From assembly GCA_026981975.1 (NCBI GenBank), contig JALSHV010000010.1, positions 149,376 to 213,375 on the forward strand: a DNA stretch of 64,000 nucleotides, in the 5' to 3' direction. Every line of letters begins with the position of its first letter. Position 1 is the stretch's first letter. Position numbers and translations under genes: made by a program. Below the pieces are notes generated by a model, which saw only the letters and a program-made list of their open reading frames with translations, made no database searches and was not told where the DNA came from. Below, in pieces: positions 29,466-37,972 of this stretch. The DNA comes from Aquificaceae bacterium. Lineage in GTDB: Bacteria > Aquificota > Aquificia > Aquificales > Aquificaceae.

Positions 29466-31004
29466 TTACAATTTCTCAATTCTGTAACCTTTTCTCTTTA
29501 TCAGTCTTCCTATTCTCACACCGGAACCGAAAGGTTGGGTTTCCTCAAAGGAAAAAGGAATGAAAACCGTATCATCTGCTATATTGGAACTTATCTTCAC
29601 GGAGAGCTTAATATCCCCTATATTAAGTATTTCTTTTACACCCAATTTTTCAGCGGTTTTACCGTTCATAATAGCTTCTTGCTGAGGACTGAGTTCGTGC
29701 GTCCAAAGACTCCAGTGACCAATTTCTTCTGATAAAACCCTGTCAAATAACAGATATACGCCTTTTTCCTCTACAAATGCCGATGAAAAGTTTTCTTCCC
29801 AGTGTTCAATAAAAGGCAAGCTTGAATTTTCAGGAACTTCTACGTGAGGTAGAGGGAATATATCGGAAAGACAAAAAGAATTTTCGGGAGGATCTATTAC
29901 CTTAGATGCAAAGGAAGATCCAAAGGAAGATCTGTAACCGAAAAAATCTCTTTCCTGAAAAAGAAGAGTAGGCACTACAAGAGAAGCACAATTAGAGGTT
30001 AAATTGGGAAATAAGGTAAAGTGTAACACAGGTTTTTCTTTTAAAACCTGAATAAGGTTTTCGTTCATATAAACAGCAGGATTTCCAAAGACTATTAAAG
30101 AGTCCAGTTTTTCAACATCTTCCAAAAAACGGGGAAGTTCCATTATTTCCTGATTGGAAACATCACCTACTATACTGTAATCTACTTTTAGAATACTCCT
30201 TAGTTTTTTAAGAGCTTTAAATACATTGTTTTTCCACGGTGAGTGTAGCAAAACATCTCCTATGACAATCAGAGAACTACCTTCCATGAACCGTAGCAAT
30301 TCAGCTATTTTTTCTATCTCTTCCTTTAAAGGGTTATTTACTATCTCTCCTCTAACCGCTTTTGTCAAATCTTCAAGAAAACGTATAACAAGAGGAGGCT
30401 TAAGGAGAATTCTTTTTTTTGCCTTTGAAGGTGCTGTAGTGTATCTTGAAGATACGGTCACTATATAAGATCCCTTTTCAAAAGCATCTACAAGCCACCG
30501 TGTTGCCATAACTTCGGAAAATACGGGTTCACATTCAAACATCAGAATCAATTTTTTGTTTACCCATTGCTGAGGAGATAAAGACGAAGCCCTAAAGGGT
30601 AAATATACCGCATCGGAGTATATATTCTCCGTTATACGTTTTGCTACTTTGTAATCTATAAGATCCGTAAATCTATCAAGAAATATCCCTACTCTACCCT
30701 TTATGTTTCCCTTTATCCATGCAATAACTTGCTCCTTTCCTACCTGTTCCCATTCATTTCCATTTCTTCTTAATAAGGGATTCTTAACTCTTAAAGGATT
30801 GTAAGGTATTTGTTGACACAACGTTATCCCTTTTGAACATAAACTTCCTATATTATTGGGATTCAATGGATCTCCGTAAACATCTATTATTTTTTTTTCT
30901 TTTAAGTAAGCTATATATCCACAATTGCAACCGCAACCGAAACATATACCACGACGAACATCGTCAAAATCCTTTACGGTCAGGGGAATGGAGGTATAAC
31001 TCAC
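29466..31004 (-). CDS. molybdopterin-oxidoreductase-like protein, shortened, with N-terminal 4Fe-4S site
   Basis: About 512 residues from the GTG at 31004 (the ORF-track GTG at 31049 would overlap fabI by 35 nt). The N-terminal cluster motif CFGCGCNCGYIAYLKE...GSLCSKG gives C-x2-C-x3-C-x~26-C as in formate dehydrogenase/nitrate reductase catalytic subunits. The C-terminal beta-barrel (SLWTHELSPQQEAIMNGKTAEKLGV, DDTVFIPFSFEETQPFGSGVR) is the molybdopterin-dinucleotide-binding domain. The middle is about 200 residues shorter than in FdhF or NarB, and no Cys/Sec/Ser active-site loop is recognisable. It may be a degenerate electron-transfer relative (compare NuoG) or a formylmethanofuran-dehydrogenase-B-like enzyme. 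Function unknown. Confidence 0.62.
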   Translation of the reverse strand: MSYTSIPLTVKDFDDVRRGICFGCGCNCGYIAYLKEKKIIDVYGDPLNPNNIGSLCSKGITLCQQIPYNPLRVKNPLLRRNGNEWEQVGKEQVIAWIKGNIKGRVGIFLDRFTDLIDYKVAKRITENIYSDAVYLPFRASSLSPQQWVNKKLILMFECEPVFSEVMATRWLVDAFEKGSYIVTVSSRYTTAPSKAKKRILLKPPLVIRFLEDLTKAVRGEIVNNPLKEEIEKIAELLRFMEGSSLIVIGDVLLHSPWKNNVFKALKKLRSILKVDYSIVGDVSNQEIMELPRFLEDVEKLDSLIVFGNPAVYMNENLIQVLKEKPVLHFTLFPNLTSNCASLVVPTLLFQERDFFGYRSSFGSSFASKVIDPPENSFCLSDIFPLPHVEVPENSSLPFIEHWEENFSSAFVEEKGVYLLFDRVLSEEIGHWSLWTHELSPQQEAIMNGKTAEKLGVKEILNIGDIKLSVKISSNIADDTVFIPFSFEETQPFGSGVRIGRLIKRKGYRIEKL

Positions 31005-31014
31005 CGCTACTTGC

Positions 31015-31812
31015 CTATTTTTTAACGTCTTCTTCTCTGTCCATAACACCCATTATGTGATATCCGTAGTCCACGTGTATAACCTCTCCGGTGATTGCTC
31101 TTGCCCAATCACTACACAGGAAAACTGCTGTATCTCCTACTTCTTCAATAGTTATAGCTTTTCTAAAAGGATTAACTCTTACAGTATGTTCCATAAGAAG
31201 ATGAAATCCTGTTATACTGTAAGCTGCCAAGGTTCTGATCGGTCCCGCTGAAATGGCGTTTATTCTATGTCCGTGTTTTGCTAAATCGTAGGCTAAATAC
31301 CTTACGGTGCTTTCAAGAGCAGCTTTTGCTATTCCCATCACGTTGTAGTGAGGAACTACCTTCTCAGCTCCGTAATAAGAAAGGGTTATTACACTTCCAT
31401 TTCTTCCTTCCATTAAAGGAAGTAAAGATTTTGTTAATGCTATCAAGGAGTAAACGGAAATATCCATAGCTATTTTAAATCCTTCTCTGGAAGTATCTAT
31501 AACTCCTCCTTTAAACTCTTCCTTGGGAGCGTAAGCTATGGAATGAATAAATATATCTAAACTTTCCCAGTTCCTTTTGAGAACTTCAGCAAGTTCGTTT
31601 ATATCCTCATCGTAAGATACATCACATCTTATAACAAGCTCAGCTCCTAACTCTTGAGCTATTTCTTCAACTCTTTTTCTTATCTTGTCGTTGGGATAGG
31701 TAAAAGCAAGCTGAGCACCTTCCCTGTTCAAGGCTTTTGCTATACCGTAAGCTATACTTTTCTCATTGGCAATTCCTGTTACAAGAGCTTTTTTCCCTTT
31801 CAATAAACCCAT
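31015..31812 (-). CDS. fabI: enoyl-[acyl-carrier-protein] reductase (NADH)
   Basis: 265 residues, short-chain dehydrogenase fold typical of FabI. The cofactor site is ALVTGIANEKSIAYGIAKAL, followed by CDVSYDEDI, SIAYAPKEEFKG, and the catalytic Tyr-x6-Lys YYGAEKVVPHYNVMGIAKAALES; the C-terminal part has GPIRTLAAYSITGF. Last reduction in each cycle of fatty acid elongation. One base separates its start from the aldolase stop. Confidence 0.96.
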   Translation of the reverse strand: MGLLKGKKALVTGIANEKSIAYGIAKALNREGAQLAFTYPNDKIRKRVEEIAQELGAELVIRCDVSYDEDINELAEVLKRNWESLDIFIHSIAYAPKEEFKGGVIDTSREGFKIAMDISVYSLIALTKSLLPLMEGRNGSVITLSYYGAEKVVPHYNVMGIAKAALESTVRYLAYDLAKHGHRINAISAGPIRTLAAYSITGFHLLMEHTVRVNPFRKAITIEEVGDTAVFLCSDWARAITGEVIHVDYGYHIMGVMDREEDVKK

Positions 31813-32616
31813 CTATTTACCTCCTCTCAGAATTTGAAGAGCTTCTTCTACAGTCCCGCCCTCGTGAACTATTGTTGCCATAGCTTTTACCATAAGAGAA
31901 GGTTTTTTTGCTTGAAATATATTTCTACCTATGGAAAGTCCGGCAGCGCCGGCTTTTACTGCTCCCAGCACCATTTCTAAAACTTCCCTTTCAGATTTCA
32001 TTTTAGGACCACCTGCAATTACCACAGGAATGGGAGTTCCATCAACTACTATGCTGAAGCTTTCAGGATCACCCGTATAAGGAACTTTTACTACATCTGC
32101 TCCCAGCTCTGCTCCTATTCTCGCACAGTGAGCTACCACCTTAGGATCATACTGGTTTTCTATCTTCGGTCCTCTACCGTATATCATGGCAAGTAATGGC
32201 ATTTGCCACTCTTCACACGCTTTTGAAACAATACCCATATCTCTTAACATTTCCCTTTCTCCGTCCGCTCCTATGTTAACGTGAACAGATACAGCATCTG
32301 CTCCTAACTTTATAGCTTCTTCAACAGAGCATACTAAAACTTTATCGTTCTTTGAAGGAGATAGATCAGTGGAAGCGGAAAGGTGAACTATTAATCCTAT
32401 GTCTTTTCCTCCACCTCTGTGGCCTGCTCTTACCATTCCCTTATGAAGCACCACTGCATTAGCACCGCCTTGAGCTACTTCATCTACAGCCCACTTTATA
32501 TCTACTATACCCTCTATGGGACCTGAACTTACACCGTGATCCATAGGAACAATTATCGTCCTTCGTGTGGTTCTGTTCATTATTCTTTCAAGCCGAACCA
32601 ATTTACCAATACCCAT
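31813..32616 (-). CDS. DhnA-type class I aldolase (ADH synthase / fructose-bisphosphate aldolase family)
   Basis: 267 residues, TIM-barrel. Signature [18 protein letters not shown] near the N-terminus, the Schiff-base Lys in [25 protein letters not shown] and [10 protein letters not shown]. The family covers archaeal-type fructose-1,6-bisphosphate aldolase and 2-amino-3,7-dideoxy-D-threo-hept-6-ulosonate synthase, the first enzyme of the archaeal shikimate precursor route; [10 protein letters not shown] resembles the latter more. The substrate therefore remains open. In a tight operon with fabI, with 2 nt to the tonB stop. Confidence 0.85.
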   Translation of the reverse strand: MGIGKLVRLERIMNRTTRRTIIVPMDHGVSSGPIEGIVDIKWAVDEVAQGGANAVVLHKGMVRAGHRGGGKDIGLIVHLSASTDLSPSKNDKVLVCSVEEAIKLGADAVSVHVNIGADGEREMLRDMGIVSKACEEWQMPLLAMIYGRGPKIENQYDPKVVAHCARIGAELGADVVKVPYTGDPESFSIVVDGTPIPVVIAGGPKMKSEREVLEMVLGAVKAGAAGLSIGRNIFQAKKPSLMVKAMATIVHEGGTVEEALQILRGGK

Positions 32617-32618
32617 TT

Positions 32619-33311
32619 TTATCCTCCTTGAAAACTAAAGGTTATCTCACCTATCTGCACCTCTTTGTCTTCCACCTTTTCAAACTTTATAGCTCTGACA
32701 TAAGAAAGCAGAGTATTATCTATATTAACATCTCCACTGCGTTGGAGTAAGAGAGCTTTTACTACATCTCCCGCAGCAGATACCCATATCCTTACCCTTA
32801 CAGCGCCGGGAAATTCTTGAGAAATAAGTTCAGGAGTAGGGGGAATATAGACGATTTTCCTTGTTCCGCCTTTTATTCTCAGCTTACCTCCTGTCAAAAC
32901 TGCTGATATAGCTCCTACTTCCTTTTTGACTTTTTCCTTTTTCTTAAGTTTGCTTTCTATCTTCTTCTCCAACTCTGCCAAAAGGGATATATCCTCTTCC
33001 TTCTGAAGGGGAACTTTTACATCTCCTTTTTCAGAAGCGGAAGTAAGGGTGGCACCCGCCTTTCTTTTCTTGACTGTGCCTTTTGTCTTTTGCATTACGG
33101 TTTTCTTTGCAGTAACTTTTGCTTTTACAACTGATTTCGCTCTTTTAGGTTTCTCCACTTTAATCTCCCTTATCTCAACCTTGATTGGATAAATATCAGG
33201 AATCTCTTGCACTTTAACTATAAATACCGTTGTAAGAAGAGAAAACAGAATTAGGTTTATAACAATTGATATCCCCCAGTATAAAACTTCTTCTACCGCT
33301 TCCTTTAACAT
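32619..33311 (-). CDS. TonB-family energy transducer
   Basis: 230 residues. One N-terminal TM helix (about 12-32), a Lys/Val/Ala-rich periplasmic linker ([22 protein letters not shown]), a short coiled segment, and a C-terminal TonB domain (about 145-230: [41 protein letters not shown]). Transmits proton motive force from ExbB/ExbD to outer-membrane receptors. The Pro-rich linker of classical TonB is replaced by a Lys-rich one. Gap of 28 nt to the divergent gpsA. Confidence 0.8.
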   Translation of the reverse strand: MLKEAVEEVLYWGISIVINLILFSLLTTVFIVKVQEIPDIYPIKVEIREIKVEKPKRAKSVVKAKVTAKKTVMQKTKGTVKKRKAGATLTSASEKGDVKVPLQKEEDISLLAELEKKIESKLKKKEKVKKEVGAISAVLTGGKLRIKGGTRKIVYIPPTPELISQEFPGAVRVRIWVSAAGDVVKALLLQRSGDVNIDNTLLSYVRAIKFEKVEDKEVQIGEITFSFQGG

Positions 33312-33323
33312 TTTTGTTCAAAT

Positions 33324-33331
33324 AGTATAAT
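33324..33331. promoter_or_regulatory. shared -10 element of the divergent tonB and gpsA promoters
   Basis: The octamer AGTATAAT reads TATAAT on the plus strand (33326-33331, ending 8 nt before the gpsA ATG) and TATACT on the minus strand (33329-33324, ending 12 nt before the tonB ATG). Four base pairs are shared, so the promoters must compete. No Shine-Dalgarno before gpsA. Confidence 0.45.
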
Positions 33332-33339
33332 CCTAACCT

Positions 33340-34317
33340 ATGGAGTTTTCCATTCTCGGCGGTGGAAGGTGGGGTGTGGCTCTTGGAATTCACTTAGCAC
33401 GCAGAGGCCATTCTGTTCTTATATACGATATAAACAGCGAAGCTGTTAATAAAATAAAAAAAGGTAAGCACCCTTACATTCAGAATTTCACCCTACCAAA
33501 GAGTATATACGCCACGGAAAATCTTAAAGATGTAGAAGGATTTGAAAATATCGTGTGCGCACTTCCTACCCAAGCCGTCAGGGAAGTTTTTTCAAAACTT
33601 AAACTTGGGAAAAGCAAGGTAATTTCCGCTTCAAAGGGGATAGAAATAAAAACCTTAAAACGTGTAACACAGATCATAAGAGAAACTCAACAAGAAGTTG
33701 ATCTTTTTGCTCTCTCAGGTCCTTCCTTTGCCGAAGAAGTTTCAAAGGGACTGCCTACCGCAGTGGTTTTAGCTTATGAAAAAAACAAAACAGTAGCGGA
33801 AATATTAAGAAGAGAAATAACTTCAGAAGAGTTCAGGGTGTATATAAACGCAGATATTACAGGGGTTGAACTGGGTGGTGCCATGAAAAACGTAATAGCC
33901 TTAGCTTGTGGTATATCCGACGGTCTTGGCTTCGGACACAACGCACGGGCAGCTTTAATAACAAGAGGACTCATGGAAATGACTCGCATAGGAGTAAAGT
34001 TAGGAGCAAAAAGGGAAACTTTCTTCGGCCTTTCCGGAGCCGGGGATCTCATACTGACAGCTACTTCCGATCTGTCTCGTAATAGAACTTTTGGACTTTT
34101 ACTGGGAAAAGGATATAAACCCGCGCAAGCTCTTAAAAAAATAGGTCAGGTAGTAGAAGGGGTTAAAACCGCAGAAGCTTTGTATTTTCTAACTAAAAAG
34201 GAAAAGATATACGCACCTATAACTTCTGCAGTTTACAAAGTAGTAGTTAAAGGAGAAGATTTAAAAAAGATCATTAGGGAAATGCTACTACGCTTTCCCG
34301 GCGAAGAGTTTTCTTGA
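33340..34317 (+). CDS. gpsA: glycerol-3-phosphate dehydrogenase [NAD(P)+]
   Basis: 325 residues. Rossmann motif ILGGGRWGVALGIHLARRGH at the N-terminus, NIVCALPTQAVREV, ALSGPSFAEEVSKGLPTAV, catalytic Lys in GVELGGAMKNVIALACGISDGLGFGHNARAALITRGL and SGAGDLILT. Makes sn-glycerol-3-phosphate for membrane lipid synthesis. Probably leaderless. Converges on the thioredoxin-like gene with 8 nt between stops. Confidence 0.97.
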   Translation: MEFSILGGGRWGVALGIHLARRGHSVLIYDINSEAVNKIKKGKHPYIQNFTLPKSIYATENLKDVEGFENIVCALPTQAVREVFSKLKLGKSKVISASKGIEIKTLKRVTQIIRETQQEVDLFALSGPSFAEEVSKGLPTAVVLAYEKNKTVAEILRREITSEEFRVYINADITGVELGGAMKNVIALACGISDGLGFGHNARAALITRGLMEMTRIGVKLGAKRETFFGLSGAGDLILTATSDLSRNRTFGLLLGKGYKPAQALKKIGQVVEGVKTAEALYFLTKKEKIYAPITSAVYKVVVKGEDLKKIIREMLLRFPGEEFS

Positions 34318-34325
34318 TCGGTCTG

Positions 34326-34646
34326 TCAGCCTTCAATGAACTTTTCGTAAATACTTTCTAACTTTTTCTTTAAATCTTCCACACCTTTTCTTACAATTGC
34401 ACCTCTTGACTCAAGAGCATCTACTATCTCCTGTGGTGTAAGAAGAATACCGTCTTCAGGTTCTAAAATTTTCCCGTTAACTAAAATTGCAGGAGGTGTA
34501 ATTTTGCCCTCATAAAGACTGGAAGGTATTAAACAATAATAGACATTCTCATAAGCTTTGACCACTTCAAAGAGATATCTATTGTATATTTCACATCTAC
34601 CACCGGGTGGTGTCTTGGATATAATATGAATACACAACTTTTCCAT
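34326..34646 (-). CDS. small thioredoxin-fold-like protein lacking CxxC
   Basis: 106 residues; family not recognised with certainty. The pattern CEIYNRYLFEVVKAYENVYYCL, then TPPAILVNGKILEPEDGILLTPQEIVDALES, resembles the second half of a thioredoxin fold: a cis-Pro loop (TPPA), a beta hairpin with NG turn and the last helix. There is no CxxC; single Cys residues occur at 5, 18 and 38 or so. A 30-residue helical tail follows. It sits 12 nt downstream of a TauE-type permease and behind a Shine-Dalgarno (AAGGAGG), so a sulfur-carrier or sulfur-transfer role is a guess. Confidence 0.6.
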   Translation of the reverse strand: MEKLCIHIISKTPPGGRCEIYNRYLFEVVKAYENVYYCLIPSSLYEGKITPPAILVNGKILEPEDGILLTPQEIVDALESRGAIVRKGVEDLKKKLESIYEKFIEG

Positions 34647-34658
34647 TATTTCACCTCC

Positions 34659-35567
34659 TTATATGATCCTTATTCCGAAAATGTCCCTTATTATTCCACC
34701 AAAGGTGTATCCAAATCCTATGTAAAGGAGTAAAATTCCGAGAAGAAGGCGGAGTTTTTTTTCTTTTAAAATCTTTGAGAGATAAGGACCTAAAAAAGAG
34801 CCTAAAACTATACCGACTATTTCAATACCTAACAGGTTCATATCAAGCTGAGCACCCAGCTTGAGATAATTCCCCGCACTTACTACCATGGTTATAAGGA
34901 TTGAAAGTGCACTTGTTCCCGGCACTAAAAACATGGGTATTCCCATTACTGAAACTATAAAAGGAACAAGCAAAAAACCACCCCCCACACCAAGAGCAGA
35001 TGAAACTATAGCTACTACAAAGCCCGCTGTAGCAGGAATCAATGGATTAAAAGAGTATATCTTTCCTGTAAATTCAAATTCTACTTTGTGGAAAGTTAAG
35101 GTTATAGTCCTTAAATCGGATTTCCCGACAGAGGTTATTTTATCCTCTATTTCCTTTATCTCTCTCTTTTTCTTTGTATGAAAAACATCGTAGATTATCT
35201 TGATCGCAACCACAAGAGTAAATACACCAAATAGAGGTTTATAGCTTTTTAAATCCGGCAGGAACTTATATGAAACAGTTGAACCTATAATAGCACCCAC
35301 TATACTTCCCATACCGAGAAGGATTCCAAGAATTATGATGAGTCTTTTCTGTCTCCAATAAGAAGGGACCGCTATAAGAGTAGAGGTAAATATGAGTATC
35401 TGATTCATAAGTTTTATACTGTTGGCTTGGGTTATACCAAATACTGAAATATGTCCTACCCCGGCGAGTATTCCTCCTGCTGCGCCTACTGTTGAAAACA
35501 CAAGGCCCACAAGAAGACTCCATAGAAAAGCTACTACGGGATTTATTTCCACACCAAAGGCTTCCAT
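34659..35567 (-). CDS. TauE/SafE-family membrane permease
   Basis: 302 residues with the duplicated TauE repeat. The first half contains LVGLVFSTVGAAGGILAGVGHISVFGI, the second PATAGFVVAIVSSALGVGGGFLLVPFIV with the repeated G-x-G-G-G motif. A charged cytoplasmic loop (about 120-165) separates the halves. The family exports sulfite, sulfoacetate or related anions. In a sulfur-oxidising Aquificales lifestyle this would fit sulfur-anion handling; the substrate is not readable. An AT-rich gap precedes it, with TAAACT 8 nt before the ATG. Confidence 0.85.
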   Translation of the reverse strand: MEAFGVEINPVVAFLWSLLVGLVFSTVGAAGGILAGVGHISVFGITQANSIKLMNQILIFTSTLIAVPSYWRQKRLIIILGILLGMGSIVGAIIGSTVSYKFLPDLKSYKPLFGVFTLVVAIKIIYDVFHTKKKREIKEIEDKITSVGKSDLRTITLTFHKVEFEFTGKIYSFNPLIPATAGFVVAIVSSALGVGGGFLLVPFIVSVMGIPMFLVPGTSALSILITMVVSAGNYLKLGAQLDMNLLGIEIVGIVLGSFLGPYLSKILKEKKLRLLLGILLLYIGFGYTFGGIIRDIFGIRII

Positions 35568-35601
35568 AGTTTAATAGTTTATCATTTTTTAAATTTTATA
35601 A

Positions 35602-36408
35602 CTATTTACTTTTATTTCTCCATTCCATTATTATTTCAGCAACCTGCGCTGCTTTTTGGGGATCCATGGAAGCAAGGATCTGACCCGCTTGGCGATCTTT
35701 CAGTTTTATCAGTATCTCCGCAGCAATGCGAGGATTAACCTCATTGAGTATAGCACCTGCCTCATCAGCGGGAGTCTTGCTTACAATTTTTATAAGTTTT
35801 TTAACTTCCCTTTCTTCCTCTTCAGTAAGAGGTTTCTTCTTAAGAGCTTCAAGTTTTTTTCTTTCCTCTATTAGTTTTTTCAATTTAATATCTATAATTT
35901 TTTCTACTTCTTTTAGTCTCTCTTCTCTTTTTGATTTCTCCATTTCCAATAGCTTTTCTTGAACTGCACTTCCTCCATAAGCTAAGTAAGATATTAAGAG
36001 AAATAATTTAAATCCTTTTTTTATAAGATGAACAAAACCTAATTGGAGAAATTCTTTTCTTATATTCTTTGCATGATTTTCATAAGATTCTTTATCTTTT
36101 AAAATTTCCACGACTTTTTCTTCTCTTTTTATTTCTTTTAAATTTTCAGTCTCTTTTTCTTTGAGTTTTTCTAACTCTTTCACTTTCTTTTCTATACTCT
36201 TTATTTTACTGATAAAAGCTTTTTGTTTAAAAATTATCCTAAGAGCATCTCCAGCACTGGATATTTGCTGAGAAAAATCTTGCAGTTCTTTTTCATAGTT
36301 TCTCTTTTCTATTTGCAATTTTTCAATTTCCTTATCTATCTCCTTCAAGATCCTAACGCTGGTTTTTTCTTGAATCTCTTTAATCTTCAGAATACGTTTT
36401 AGATCCAT
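35602..36408 (-). CDS. FliJ-MotE fusion: flagellar export chaperone joined to motility periplasmic protein
   Basis: 268 residues. Residues 1-124 are a continuous antiparallel coiled coil with FliJ character (LKRILKIKEIQEKTSVRILKEIDKEIEKL; REEKVVEIL...YENHAKNIRKEF). Residues 131-147 (KGFKLFLLISYLAYGGS) look like the start and membrane helix of a MotE protein. Residues 150-195 are again coiled coil, and 205-262 form an MgtE_N/MotE domain (KTPADEAGAILNEVNPRIAAEILIKL, DPQKAAQVAEIIMEW). FliJ works in the cytoplasm and MotE in the periplasm, so a fusion through the TM is topologically possible. A lost stop codon or a sequencing error is the alternative. Confidence 0.68.
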   Translation of the reverse strand: MDLKRILKIKEIQEKTSVRILKEIDKEIEKLQIEKRNYEKELQDFSQQISSAGDALRIIFKQKAFISKIKSIEKKVKELEKLKEKETENLKEIKREEKVVEILKDKESYENHAKNIRKEFLQLGFVHLIKKGFKLFLLISYLAYGGSAVQEKLLEMEKSKREERLKEVEKIIDIKLKKLIEERKKLEALKKKPLTEEEEREVKKLIKIVSKTPADEAGAILNEVNPRIAAEILIKLKDRQAGQILASMDPQKAAQVAEIIMEWRNKSK

Positions 36409-36991
36409 GCATTTCCTCCATTTTTTTTAGAATCAGCCTTAGATCTTCTTTTGTATTCATATTGATCAAACTGCAAAGTTCAGGATCAACTTCCCTTAAA
36501 GTATTTTCCTTAAGGACTTTATATCTCAGACTTCTCAACAGAGATAAAAAACTTCTTTTACCTATCTTTAAATGTTCCTCAACAATAGGATAAAGTGCCT
36601 TTGAGTAAATTCCTACAAGGGGTTGCAGTTTTCCGTTTATTGAAAATAAAGTTATTGGCTCTTCAAATTTTTCAAAAAGTAGCTGTAAAACTTCTGGTTT
36701 TATAAGAGGTATATCCGCTCCTAAAAGGAGTATTTTATCTTCCTGTGTATGCTTGAGTGCAGTATAAAGACCTACAAGAGGAGTTTGATCAGGCAGTAAA
36801 TCCTCTATTACCGGGACTTTTAAATCTTCAAACTTTCTTCTGTTCTTCGTCACAATATAAACCGAAGGACACACCTCTGAAGCAGCTTTTAAAACGTATT
36901 CTATTACTTTAAGAGATCCTATTTTAAAAAGGAGCTTGTCTTCTCCAAAACGTTTGCTTTGTCCACCTGCAAGAATATAACATTCCATCAT
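36380..36991 (-). CDS. mobA: molybdenum cofactor guanylyltransferase
   Basis: 203 residues. Nucleotide-binding N-terminus YILAGGQSKRFGEDKLLFKIG, then VPVIEDLLPDQTPLVGLYTAL, ILLLGADIPLIKPEVL and QPLVGIYSKALYP, all typical of MobA. Adds GMP to molybdopterin to make the MGD cofactor, needed by bis-MGD oxidoreductases (formate dehydrogenase, nitrate reductase). Double ATG start overlapping the transglycosylase stop (ATGATGA). The 3' end overlaps the FliJ-MotE start by 29 nt. Confidence 0.92.
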   Translation of the reverse strand: MMECYILAGGQSKRFGEDKLLFKIGSLKVIEYVLKAASEVCPSVYIVTKNRRKFEDLKVPVIEDLLPDQTPLVGLYTALKHTQEDKILLLGADIPLIKPEVLQLLFEKFEEPITLFSINGKLQPLVGIYSKALYPIVEEHLKIGKRSFLSLLRSLRYKVLKENTLREVDPELCSLINMNTKEDLRLILKKMEEMHGSKTYSED

Positions 36992-37932
36992 TCTTTAATA
37001 TAAAGAGTTGCACCGTTGTCAAGAACTATAATTTTTACAAATTCATTTCCTTCCTTAGGTGTGGGTTTTTCCGGTATATACACATAACTGCCAGCAGGCA
37101 CATAATCTCCTCGCAGATGCGGGTTCATATCTCTGAAAACCGCTTCCTTTATCTTCAAATCTGTAATAAGATTTTTTACTTTTCTGTTTTCTTTTAATTT
37201 AAAACTTTTTATCTTAAAAGTATCTAACTTTACCTTAAGCCCATATCTTTCGGGAGATCTTACTACAAGAAGAGCTGCAAAAAACTTAGGAACGTATTTT
37301 CTGGTTTGGTGGGGTAATCTGTGCTTCTTTTTCCAAAAATCCTTTCCACCAGTGCGCCTTTTAACACAGCCTTCTCCGCAATTGTAAGCTGCCAGTGCAA
37401 GTTCCCAGCTATTGAATAGAGAGTAAAGATCTCTGAGATATAAGGCTGCAGTGCGTGTTGACTTTATAAGATCAAAGCGTTCATCTACTTCCTTACTCAC
37501 TATTAGTCCGTATCTTCTTGCGGTAGAAGGCATAATTTGCCACAACCCTGCTGCTCCAGAAGGTGAGACAGCAAAAGGATTGAATTTGCTCTCTATAAGA
37601 GGTAAAAGAGCAAGCTCCTCGGGAAGGTTGTGTTCTATTAAAATAGGCTTTATATAAGGTATGTAAAGATTCGCCCTTCGCAGTGCCAGTTCAAGACTCC
37701 TTTTATCTTTAAGTAATTGCCTTAAGTGTTTTTCTATTTCTTTATTTTCAGGAACAACAATACCAAGCTTTTGAGCTTCTCTTTTTATAAAACTCTTTTC
37801 TTCCTCAGAAAATAGAAAACTTCCTTTTTTAACAATAACAACCTCTTCCTTTTTTAGTGTTATCTCCTTAACCGCAGGGGTACAACCTAAACTTATTAAA
37901 AGTATTCCTCCCGTTAAAATTTTTTTAACCAT
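36988..37932 (-). CDS. membrane-bound lytic murein transglycosylase (MltD-like lipoprotein)
   Basis: 314 residues. Lipoprotein-type signal peptide with Cys at about residue 17 (LLISLGCTPAVKEI). The SLT catalytic domain (about 95-220) has the Glu and neighbours in LPLIESKFNPFAVSPSGAAGLWQIMPSTARRYGL, and ALAAYNCGEGCVKRR. A C-terminal region (250-314) follows, resembling a degenerate LysM or glycan-binding segment. Cleaves peptidoglycan with 1,6-anhydro product. It heads the run containing mobA and fliJ-motE, so it may also help flagellar assembly. Leaderless-type promoter. Confidence 0.9.
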   Translation of the reverse strand: MVKKILTGGILLISLGCTPAVKEITLKKEEVVIVKKGSFLFSEEEKSFIKREAQKLGIVVPENKEIEKHLRQLLKDKRSLELALRRANLYIPYIKPILIEHNLPEELALLPLIESKFNPFAVSPSGAAGLWQIMPSTARRYGLIVSKEVDERFDLIKSTRTAALYLRDLYSLFNSWELALAAYNCGEGCVKRRTGGKDFWKKKHRLPHQTRKYVPKFFAALLVVRSPERYGLKVKLDTFKIKSFKLKENRKVKNLITDLKIKEAVFRDMNPHLRGDYVPAGSYVYIPEKPTPKEGNEFVKIIVLDNGATLYIKE

Positions 37933-37940
37933 TTCTGTTA

Positions 37941-37965
37941 ATTATAAGATCGGAAGGTTTATAAT
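37941..37965. promoter_or_regulatory. divergent -10 boxes of slt (minus) and hemL (plus)
   Basis: In a 40-nt intergenic gap, TATAAT on the minus strand (37946-37941) ends 8 nt before the transglycosylase ATG, and TATAAT on the plus strand (37960-37965) ends 7 nt before the hemL ATG. Neither gene has a Shine-Dalgarno. The two perfect boxes are the best evidence in the window for leaderless initiation. Confidence 0.55.
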
Positions 37966-37972
37966 TTTCTCC

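Noticed and set aside
34326-34646. Possible truncated selenoprotein, given tRNA-Sec nearby.
   Set aside because: The stop is not followed by a continuing homologous frame and no Sec-type motif precedes it.
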